From Porticoccaceae bacterium UBA2002 (GTDB lineage: Bacteria > Pseudomonadota > Gammaproteobacteria > Pseudomonadales > Porticoccaceae), in assembly GCA_002334915.1 (NCBI GenBank), contig DDCQ01000107.1, positions 1-21,160 on the forward strand: a stretch of DNA of 21,160 nucleotides. The letters run 5' to 3'. Below are positions 15,030-21,160 of the stretch, one piece after another (the first letter of the stretch is position 1; each line of letters opens with the position of its first letter). A program made the translations under genes and the position numbers. The notes below the pieces were generated by a model. That model did not search any database, was not told the DNA's origin, and saw only the letters and a program-made list of their open reading frames with translations.

Positions 15030-16409
15030 ATGAGTATTGCCAGCCATAAGGAACTGCAAGCATTTTTAAAACAGTATCCTGAGATTACTATGCTTGAACT
15101 GTTAATGCCGGATTTAAATGGCATTCTGCGCTGCAAGCGTATCCCGGTCAGCGAGTTTGATACCTTCTTTAACCATGGTGTAAAAGGTCCTGAATCCACC
15201 ACATTGCTCAATGTCCTTGGCGAGTTCTGCGATGAGCTGAATTTTGTGATGGCCGAGGGCGACCCGGATAAGTTAATTCTGCCAGTAGCCAACAGCTTAG
15301 CGCCTATTACCTGGCTAAAGTCTGATACGGCTCAGATACTGGCTACCTTTGCTCAGCTGGATGGTACGCCGGCAGAGTACGACTGCCGCAATGTGCTGAT
15401 TAATGCCCTTGAGCCACTCTATGCTATGGGCTTAAAGCCTGTGGTTGCCACCGAGCTGGAGTTTTATCTGGTGGAAGCGGGCGCTGATGGGCTACCCAAG
15501 CCAAAGTTGGCCAAGGTGCCAGGCACCAGCACTGACCAGGTGGGCACCCAGTACGCTATGCCCGAAGACCTCTGGGATAATGACGAATTTATCGACGCTG
15601 TGCGGCGTGCCTGCGAGGCCCAGAATGTACCTATGACCACCGTGCACTCGGAGTTTTCTCCAGGGCAGTACGAGATCAATCTCCACCATGTGGACGACCC
15701 TGTGGCTGCCTGCGATCACGGTATTTTATTAAAGCGTATTGTCAAAGGTGTGGCTCGCGAGCATGGTATGGCAGCCACCTTTATGGCCAAGCCCTTTACT
15801 GAAATTGCCGGCAGTGGCCTGCATATTCATTTCAGCCTCTACAATGCTCAGGGAGAAAATATCTTCGCTGACCCGGATTCTGATCATACCCCCGCTATCT
15901 CGGATAGTCTGCGCCATGCTATTGGTGGCCTGGCAGAGACCATGGCAGAGTCCATGGCTATTTTTGCCCCCAATGCCAACTCCTTCCGGCGCCTTATTAC
16001 CGGAAACTTTGCTCCACTGGCACCTAACTGGGGCTATAACCACAGAGATGTCTCCCTGCGTATCCCGGTTTCCGGGCATCAGGACTGTCGGGTTGAGCAC
16101 CGGGTTGCCGGTGCTGATGCCAATCCCTATCTGGTAATGGCCGCACTGGCGGCTGGTGTTCATCACGGCTTGACCCAGCAGTGCGATCCGGGTGAGATGA
16201 TTGCCGAGGGTGAGGAGATGATAGAGGAAATCACCTTGCCGCGACGCTGGCACCAGGCTCTGGACAGGTTTGATAAAGCTGCGGTTTTGCCCAGGTATCT
16301 GGGGGCTAAGTACTGCCGTATGTACGGCACGGTCAGGCGTGGAGAGTGCGAGCAGTTTAACAGCCAGGTTTCCAATATAGATTACAACTGGTATCTGCGG
16401 TCAATGTAG
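15030..16409 (+). CDS. glutamine-synthetase-family gamma-glutamyl-amine ligase, PuuA-like
   Basis: A 459-residue enzyme of the GS fold. Metal and glutamate ligands appear as E142-x-E144 in A-T-E-L-E-F-Y, E208 and E215 in S-E-F-S-P-G-Q-Y-E, and G-S-G-L-H-I-H (261-267). R354, E356 and R358 in R-V-E-H-R-V-A-G-A-D-A-N-P-Y-L are also conserved. The adenylylation-site segment (N-L-Y-D-L-P) of housekeeping GlnA is absent, which favours a catabolic gamma-glutamyl-amine ligase such as PuuA/SpuI, joining glutamate to a primary amine with ATP. The downstream PuuB-like oxidase, amidotransferase and aminotransferase support this. GGGGGA ends about five bases before the ATG. The gap from the CoA synthetase is 75 bases, without a clear promoter. 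The real amine may not be putrescine. Confidence 0.85.
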   Translation: MSIASHKELQAFLKQYPEITMLELLMPDLNGILRCKRIPVSEFDTFFNHGVKGPESTTLLNVLGEFCDELNFVMAEGDPDKLILPVANSLAPITWLKSDTAQILATFAQLDGTPAEYDCRNVLINALEPLYAMGLKPVVATELEFYLVEAGADGLPKPKLAKVPGTSTDQVGTQYAMPEDLWDNDEFIDAVRRACEAQNVPMTTVHSEFSPGQYEINLHHVDDPVAACDHGILLKRIVKGVAREHGMAATFMAKPFTEIAGSGLHIHFSLYNAQGENIFADPDSDHTPAISDSLRHAIGGLAETMAESMAIFAPNANSFRRLITGNFAPLAPNWGYNHRDVSLRIPVSGHQDCRVEHRVAGADANPYLVMAALAAGVHHGLTQQCDPGEMIAEGEEMIEEITLPRRWHQALDRFDKAAVLPRYLGAKYCRMYGTVRRGECEQFNSQVSNIDYNWYLRSM

Positions 16410-16434
16410 CGAATTAGCGCTCTTTAGACGGGTA

Positions 16435-16463
16435 TTATATCGGCATTTAATCCGCTATATAAT
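16435..16463 (+). promoter_or_regulatory. possible promoter with overlapping inverted repeat upstream of the Rieske gene
   Basis: In the 141-base gap after the ligase gene, TATAAT (16458-16463) is a perfect -10, with TTATAT (16435-16440) as a poor -35 at 17 bases. An imperfect inverted repeat covers the same bases: ATTATAT-CGG (16434-16443) and CCG-CT-ATATAAT (16452-16463) around an 8-base loop. Without a T-run it is a poor terminator, so an operator over a promoter is the better reading. Confidence 0.35.
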
Positions 16464-16550
16464 GATTCAAACATCTGTTGTATAGTGTCCCGAAGCCGTG
16501 AAAAACCGCACAGAACAGTAATAAAGTGACTAGTTTAAAGGTCTGCCCCC

Positions 16551-17804
16551 ATGAAATTTATCGCTACCGATGTCCTTGATAACAGAGAAAAAATGACTGC
16601 AATGGCCAGCGCCCAGCTGGATAAGCAGGGCTTTGCTATAGATCCCTATTTCTACCGCTCCCATGTCACCTATGAGGCGGAGCTTGAGCATATTATTTTT
16701 AAGAGCTGGCTCTATGCCGGGCACATCAGTCAGATCGCCAAAAACGGCGACTACTTCTTATTTGATATTGGCGAGGATTCGATCATTATCAGCCGCGACA
16801 ACAACGGCCAGATTGGTGCCATGCACAATATCTGTCGCCACCGCGGCGCCAGGGTTTGCGAGGAGCCCAGCGGTAATCGCAAAGCCTTTATCTGCCCCTA
16901 TCATGGCTGGGCCTACGGTAATGATGGCCATCTAAAGTCGGCCCGGGAAATGGATCAGCTGGAGGGTTTTAAGTGCGAAAACTATGCCCTTAAAAAAGTA
17001 CGTTTTGTGGTCTTTCAGGGCATGATTTTTATTAACTGCGACCCGGATGCTGCAGACTTTGTCGCGCCGCTGGAGAACATCAGCAGACAGCTGGGTGCCT
17101 ATGATCTTGAGAATGCCAAGATAGCTGAGCGCAAGACCTACAGAATCAATGCCAACTGGAAACTGGTGCTGGAGAACTATCTGGAGTGCTACCACTGCTC
17201 CAGCTCTCACCGTCAGTACGCCAAGCTACACACCCTTGAAGCGCCCTCGGAAAAGGTTAAGCCGATTAATCAGGCCATGTGGGCCAGGGCAGAGGAGCTT
17301 ACCGGAGTGCCCGGGATTGCTGATGAGTACTATGGCTACTACAACGATGCTGCGGCCTTTGGTGCCTGTTCCTACACCAGCCGCTATGCGCTGTATGAAG
17401 GATTTAAGACTGGCAGTCGCGATGGCGAGCCAGTGGCACCGCTGATGGGCAATATGCAGGGCTATGATGGCGGTGCCGGTGATTTTCAGATGGGCCCTCT
17501 GACCTTTATGCTCAACTACCCTGATCACTGTGTGTTGTATCGGTTTATTCCCCGCAGTCTGACCGAAACCGATATGGAATTAGTCTGGTATGTGAATGGC
17601 GATGCCGTTGAGGGAACGGACTATGATGCAGAAAAAGTCGCCTGGCTGTGGCACCACACCAGCCTTGAGGACGAGTATATTATTATGCGCAACAGTGAAG
17701 GGGTGAACTCCAGATTCTTTGAGCCCGGGCCCTACCACCCGGAATACGAATCAACCTTGATGGAATTTATAAGCTGGTACCTGAAGACGCTGTCATCCGT
17801 CTAA
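16551..17804 (+). CDS. Rieske-type non-heme iron oxygenase, alpha subunit (GbcA/CntA-like)
   Basis: A 417-residue oxygenase. The Rieske [2Fe-2S] ligands are C95-x-H97 in C-R-H-R-G and C115-x-x-H118 in C-P-Y-H-G-W. The mononuclear iron site is H215 and H220 in E-C-Y-H-C-S-S-S-H, with D374 as the probable carboxylate ligand. The residue three before H215, which bridges electron transfer between subunits, is E212 rather than the usual aspartate, as in carnitine oxygenase CntA and glycine-betaine-type enzymes. That branch oxidises N-methylated amines, so N-demethylation or hydroxylation of an amine is the best guess. AAAGG at 16537-16541 supports the ATG at 16551; an ATG at 16584 is an alternative. 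No beta subunit, ferredoxin or reductase is in the window, so an electron donor must be encoded elsewhere. Confidence 0.9.
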   Translation: MKFIATDVLDNREKMTAMASAQLDKQGFAIDPYFYRSHVTYEAELEHIIFKSWLYAGHISQIAKNGDYFLFDIGEDSIIISRDNNGQIGAMHNICRHRGARVCEEPSGNRKAFICPYHGWAYGNDGHLKSAREMDQLEGFKCENYALKKVRFVVFQGMIFINCDPDAADFVAPLENISRQLGAYDLENAKIAERKTYRINANWKLVLENYLECYHCSSSHRQYAKLHTLEAPSEKVKPINQAMWARAEELTGVPGIADEYYGYYNDAAAFGACSYTSRYALYEGFKTGSRDGEPVAPLMGNMQGYDGGAGDFQMGPLTFMLNYPDHCVLYRFIPRSLTETDMELVWYVNGDAVEGTDYDAEKVAWLWHHTSLEDEYIIMRNSEGVNSRFFEPGPYHPEYESTLMEFISWYLKTLSSV

Positions 17805-17876
17805 CAATCAAATTTAAAGCGCCAGCCTAACCCACAAGCCCAACGCACAGGCCTAATGTACAAGCAGAGACGAACT

Positions 17877-19160
17877 ATGTTTTTGAAAGCCACAGCAGAT
17901 ACCAGAGAGCATGCCGATTCCTATTATGCCGCATCCGCTAACTGGCAGACTAACTATCCCGAGCTAGAGGGGGATATAGAGGTCGATGTGGTGATTGTGG
18001 GTGGTGGCTTTAGTGGGGTTGCCACTGCTGTGGAATTGGGGGAGCGCGGCTATAAGGTGGCTCTGCTGGAAGCCAATCGTATTGGCTGGGGCGCCAGTGG
18101 CCGCAATGGTGGTCAGATTATTGGTGGCTATGGCCAAAACCCCAGTGCATTCAAAGCCAATATCGGCACTGAAGGTGTCGAAGTGGTGGAAAATATGGGG
18201 GTGGAATGCGTTGAAATTATTAAGCAGCGCATCGAGAAATATAATATCGACTGTGGCCTGAAATGGGGTTACTGCGAGGTGGGGCTAAAAAGGCGCCATC
18301 TAAAAGACTACCGAAAATGGGCGGAGGAAGAACCGCAGATTAAACTGCTCGACCGCGATGAGCTTAAACATTATGTCAATTCAGAGATTTATCTGGGTGG
18401 CTACTACCGGGAAGACTGGGGCCATATTCAGCCGCTTAATCTCTGCATAGGTGAAGCCAAGGTGGCGGAGTCTATGGGCGCTGTGATTTTTGAGCAGACC
18501 AGAGTGACAGGGGTTACCTATGGAAAAAATCCTGCCGTACAGACCGAAAAAGGCTCAGTGCGCGCCAATCATGTGATTCTCTGCGGCAATGCCTATATGG
18601 GCAATTTGGTGCCCTATCTGGATGCCCGGGTACTGCCTGCTACCAGCTGTGTTATAGGCACAGAGCCATTAACCGAAGAGCAGCAACGGCAAACCATGGT
18701 CCGCGATGTAGCAGTCTGCGACTCGCGAACGGCTCTGGACTACTATAGGCTCTCAGCGGATAAGAGACTGCTATTTGGGGGTCTATCTAATTATTCCGGT
18801 CTGGACCCCACCAATGCCACAGAGATTATGCGCGCCAAAATGCTCAGGGTATTCCCTAGTCTCAAAGAGGTAAAGATCGACTTCAGCTGGTCTGGCCGGA
18901 TGGGTATCAGCGTGCGCCGTATGCCCCAAATTGGGCGCATCAAAGATAGCAATGTGCTGTATATCAGCGGTTATTCCGGCCATGGGGTGGCGCCTACCCA
19001 TATGACGGGTCGTATTCTTGCCGAGGCTGTAGATGGCGATACCCATCGCTTTGATATTATGAATAAGATGTTCCATCTACCCTGGCCCGGTGGCAAGTTA
19101 CTGCGCAGGCCGGCTATGGCAATTGGCATGATGTACTATAAAACTCTCGACCGGTTCTAG
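17877..19160 (+). CDS. puuB: FAD-dependent amine oxidoreductase, PuuB-like (DAO family)
   Basis: A 427-residue D-amino-acid-oxidase-fold flavoprotein. G42-x-G44-x-x-G47 and E65 bind FAD, and G-A-S-G-R-N-G-G-Q (72-80) is the hallmark of the gamma-glutamylputrescine oxidoreductase group. S-Y-Y-A-A-S-A-N (15-22) is also found near the N-terminus of PuuB. The family oxidises gamma-glutamyl-putrescine to the aldehyde, releasing ammonia and peroxide. Next to a PuuA-like ligase this is a confident family call, but the amine attached to glutamate is not known. I prefer the ATG at 17877, which has GAGA six bases upstream; an ATG at 17856 would add seven residues. The gap after the Rieske gene is short, so they are probably co-transcribed. 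Confidence 0.85.
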   Translation: MFLKATADTREHADSYYAASANWQTNYPELEGDIEVDVVIVGGGFSGVATAVELGERGYKVALLEANRIGWGASGRNGGQIIGGYGQNPSAFKANIGTEGVEVVENMGVECVEIIKQRIEKYNIDCGLKWGYCEVGLKRRHLKDYRKWAEEEPQIKLLDRDELKHYVNSEIYLGGYYREDWGHIQPLNLCIGEAKVAESMGAVIFEQTRVTGVTYGKNPAVQTEKGSVRANHVILCGNAYMGNLVPYLDARVLPATSCVIGTEPLTEEQQRQTMVRDVAVCDSRTALDYYRLSADKRLLFGGLSNYSGLDPTNATEIMRAKMLRVFPSLKEVKIDFSWSGRMGISVRRMPQIGRIKDSNVLYISGYSGHGVAPTHMTGRILAEAVDGDTHRFDIMNKMFHLPWPGGKLLRRPAMAIGMMYYKTLDRF

Positions 19161-19169
19161 GTCGCTCCA

Positions 19170-19889
19170 TTGTCCAGCATGCAGCGCCAGGTATTAATCT
19201 TCTTGCATATGGATGATAGGCACCCGGGTTATATTGCTGACTATCTGGATAAGCAGCAGATTCCCTATCGCATTATTCGCGCCGATCAGGGGGATGCAAT
19301 TCCTCCATTAGATGGCTCTATGGCCGGGCTGGTATTTATGGGCGGGGTGATGAGTGCCAATGATGATATTCCCTGGATCAAAGCGGAGATTGAACTGATC
19401 CGTCAGAGCCTTGATCAGGGTGTTCCAGTGCTTGGTCATTGCCTGGGTGGCCAGCTGATTAGCCGGGCCCTGGGGCAGGAAGTAAGTACTAACCTAGTGG
19501 CAGAAGTAGGCTGGCACAGCTGTTATCGGCAGTCCAATGCTGCGGCTGAAGATTGGTTGGGAGATACCATAGACCCCTTTACCATGTTCCATTGGCACTA
19601 TGAGACCTTCGCCCTACCCGCGGGTGCGCAGCTTTTGTTTTCCTCTCAACACTGCCAGAATCAGGCCTACAGCTATGGCGATAATGTGCTGGCTATGCAG
19701 GGGCATGTAGAAATGACGGAACCGCTTTTGCGCAGCTGGATTACCCAGTGGCGGAGTCATCTAAATGAGTGCAGTGCCAGTGTGCAAAACCACCAACAGA
19801 TTGCTGAGGATTTGACGGCTAATGTGGCAGCTTTAAATCAGGTTGCCGAGCAGCTGTACCAACGCTGGGCAAGTAAACTTTCCCTGTAG
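19170..19889 (+). CDS. class I glutamine amidotransferase-like hydrolase
   Basis: A 239-residue protein with the class I amidotransferase triad: C91 in G-H-C-L-G-G-Q and H179/E181 in Q-G-H-V-E-M-T. No synthetase domain is fused, so it probably acts as a stand-alone hydrolase. In gamma-glutamyl pathways such enzymes (PuuD/SpuA, or AtdA2 in aniline degradation) remove or handle the glutamyl group. This one looks more like the GMP-synthase-type amidotransferase group than like PuuD, so removing gamma-glutamyl from the pathway product is an inference. The TTG at 19170 has AGG eight bases upstream; the ATG at 19179 is an alternative that loses three residues. It begins nine bases after the puuB-like stop. 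Confidence 0.82.
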   Translation: MSSMQRQVLIFLHMDDRHPGYIADYLDKQQIPYRIIRADQGDAIPPLDGSMAGLVFMGGVMSANDDIPWIKAEIELIRQSLDQGVPVLGHCLGGQLISRALGQEVSTNLVAEVGWHSCYRQSNAAAEDWLGDTIDPFTMFHWHYETFALPAGAQLLFSSQHCQNQAYSYGDNVLAMQGHVEMTEPLLRSWITQWRSHLNECSASVQNHQQIAEDLTANVAALNQVAEQLYQRWASKLSL

Positions 19890-19931
19890 CTCCTTTAGCC
19901 GGAGGCAGGTTTAATAAAACAGGCAAATAAA

Positions 19932-21160
19932 GTGAAAAGTGATAGTTACAGAGATAAGTACAACCAACATCTGCTGCACCCCTGGGGTGATCTGTCGGCA
20001 CTGGGGGAAGATGACTCCAGCTCGGTGATTGTGCGCGGGGAGGGTGCCTATATCTACGATGCCGAGGGCAATAGACTGCTTGATGGCCCGGCGGGTATGT
20101 GGTGTATGCAGGTAGGCTATGGCCGCCGCGAAATCGCTGATGCCGTGGCCGAGCAGATGATGACCCTGAGTTATGCCACCGCCTTTACTTTGATCAATAA
20201 TCGGGAAGTGGAGTTAGCCCAGCGCATTGCCGCCGAAACCCCGGGGGATCTCAATCGTATTTACTTTACTACTGGTGGCTCCACCGCGGTTGATGCAGCC
20301 CTGCGTCTCTGTCAGCTGGCTAGCAATATTCAGGGTAAACCCCAGCGCAAACAGATACTGACAAGGGAAAAAGCCTACCATGGCAGTACCTATCTCTCTG
20401 CCTCAGTCACGGGCAAAGAGCGGGATAAAACCGCCATGGATATTATTCGCGACGGCGTGCACTTTTTATCTGCGCCCTGTCATTATTATTTTCCCCAGTT
20501 TGAAACCGAAGATGCATTCTGCGATTTTTTGATTGCCGAGCTTGAGGAGAAGATTCTCGAGGTAGGTGCAGAGAATATTATGTGCTTTATCGCCGAACCT
20601 GTTTTGGCCAGTGGCGGGGTGATTGTACCTCCGGCGGACTACCACCAGCGCTGTTGGCAGATGGTCAAACGCTACGGCATTACCTATATTGCCGATGAGG
20701 TGGTGACCGGCTTTGGTCGCCTGGGCCACTGGTTTGCCTCGGAGAAGGTCTTTGGCATAGTGCCGGATATTATTATCTTTGCCAAAGGCGTGACCTCTGG
20801 CTATATCCCCATGGGCGGCTACGCGGTGTCAGACCAGTTTATGACTCAAATCAGCGGTGATAATGCCGATGGCTGCCTGTACTCCAATGGCTATACCTGG
20901 TCCGGTAACCCGGTGGCCTGTGCTGCGGCGCTGGCCAGCTGGGATATTCTCGAGAAAGACAAGCTGTTGCAGAATGTTCTCGAGGTGGGGCCCTATTTTC
21001 AGCAGCAACTGCGCACATTAGAAGAAAACCCATTGGTGGGTAATGTGCGGGGCACAGGATTGATGGCTGCAGTGGAAATGACGATTCAGGGCCGAAACGA
21101 GGCCGATTTGCTGGAAAAAGACTATGCTATTGGCGAGATGGTTGATCGCCACTGCCAGCG
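19932..21160 (+). CDS. class III PLP-dependent aminotransferase, SpuC/omega-amino type (3' end missing)
   Basis: The frame is open from the GTG at 19932 to the window edge, giving 409 codons without a stop. PLP-enzyme features in order are T-T-G-G-S-T (113-118), Y-H-G (149-151), I-A-D-E-V-V-T-G-F-G-R with D255 contacting the pyridine nitrogen, and K285 in F-A-K-G-V-T-S-G-Y, the Schiff-base lysine. The family moves an omega-amino group to pyruvate or 2-oxoglutarate; members include putrescine:pyruvate aminotransferase SpuC and PuuE. AGG at 19921-19923 gives an eight-base spacing to the GTG; no other in-frame start exists after the stop at 19896. It is 42 bases after the amidotransferase and is likely part of the same operon. 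Which end of which amine it acts on cannot be told. Confidence 0.88.
   Translation, partial: MKSDSYRDKYNQHLLHPWGDLSALGEDDSSSVIVRGEGAYIYDAEGNRLLDGPAGMWCMQVGYGRREIADAVAEQMMTLSYATAFTLINNREVELAQRIAAETPGDLNRIYFTTGGSTAVDAALRLCQLASNIQGKPQRKQILTREKAYHGSTYLSASVTGKERDKTAMDIIRDGVHFLSAPCHYYFPQFETEDAFCDFLIAELEEKILEVGAENIMCFIAEPVLASGGVIVPPADYHQRCWQMVKRYGITYIADEVVTGFGRLGHWFASEKVFGIVPDIIIFAKGVTSGYIPMGGYAVSDQFMTQISGDNADGCLYSNGYTWSGNPVACAAALASWDILEKDKLLQNVLEVGPYFQQQLRTLEENPLVGNVRGTGLMAAVEMTIQGRNEADLLEKDYAIGEMVDRHCQ

Noticed and set aside
15729..16253. Minus-strand open frame of 174 codons opposite the GS-like gene
   Set aside because: The plus-strand protein has all GS motifs through this stretch; the antisense frame shows no family features.
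15030..16409. Housekeeping glutamine synthetase GlnA
   Set aside because: No adenylylation-site motif and no glnB, ntrB or ntrC neighbours; amine-catabolic context fits a PuuA-type ligase better.
19890..19905. GGAGG with a short complementary CTCC before the aminotransferase, as its ribosome-binding site or a switch
   Set aside because: It is 26 bases from the GTG start, no start codon lies at proper distance, and the stem is only four pairs.
1..21160. Mobile elements, CRISPR arrays, tRNA or rRNA genes
   Set aside because: No transposase, integrase, regular short repeats, or recognisable RNA gene was seen; nearly all sequence is accounted for by protein genes.

Overview
The window is about 21 kb of densely packed bacterial chromosome. 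Mid-range GC by eye, short intergenic gaps, Shine-Dalgarno starts and best resemblance of the proteins to proteobacterial families suggest a gammaproteobacterium, possibly a marine one of the SAR92/OM60-like kind. The species-level guess is weak because there is no rRNA or other marker gene here. All genes I can name concern uptake or oxidation of amines and their carbon skeletons. I see no mobile element, tRNA, rRNA or CRISPR array.

Layout. (1) 3-1661, plus strand: the 3' part of a spermidine-dehydrogenase-like flavoprotein followed by a small two-helix membrane protein. (2) 1758-2321, plus strand: an aspartyl/asparaginyl beta-hydroxylase-type 2-oxoglutarate oxygenase with its own promoter. 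(3) 8257-2349, minus strand: one operon of six genes, tetR - acyl-CoA dehydrogenase - potF - potG - potH - potI, that is a regulator, an acyl-CoA dehydrogenase and a complete PotFGHI-type polyamine ABC importer. (4) 8258-8499: a divergent control region with two different perfect inverted repeats and a promoter in each direction. (5) 8500-14954, plus strand: four genes with overlapping ends (two tandem PYROXD2/phytoene-desaturase-like flavoproteins, a GcvT/DmdA-like folate-dependent methyltransferase, and an NDP-forming acyl-CoA synthetase). (6) 15030 to the right edge, plus strand: a PuuA-like gamma-glutamyl-amine ligase, a Rieske oxygenase alpha subunit, a PuuB-like amine oxidase, a class I glutamine amidotransferase and a class III aminotransferase cut by the window end.

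How they may work together (inference): PotFGHI imports a cationic amine. The right-hand module looks like a Puu/Spu-type gamma-glutamylation route with a Rieske oxygenase inserted. The divergent module (two flavoproteins, folate-dependent demethylase, CoA ligase, acyl-CoA dehydrogenase) looks like oxidation and demethylation of an N-methylated compound followed by CoA activation and desaturation of the remaining acid. The most interesting idea is that the whole region is one catabolic island for a modified, perhaps N-methylated, polyamine or related amine. The binding protein supports an unusual ligand: it keeps the carboxylate residues of PotF but has lost three of its polar ligand contacts. 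The substrate cannot be fixed from sequence alone.
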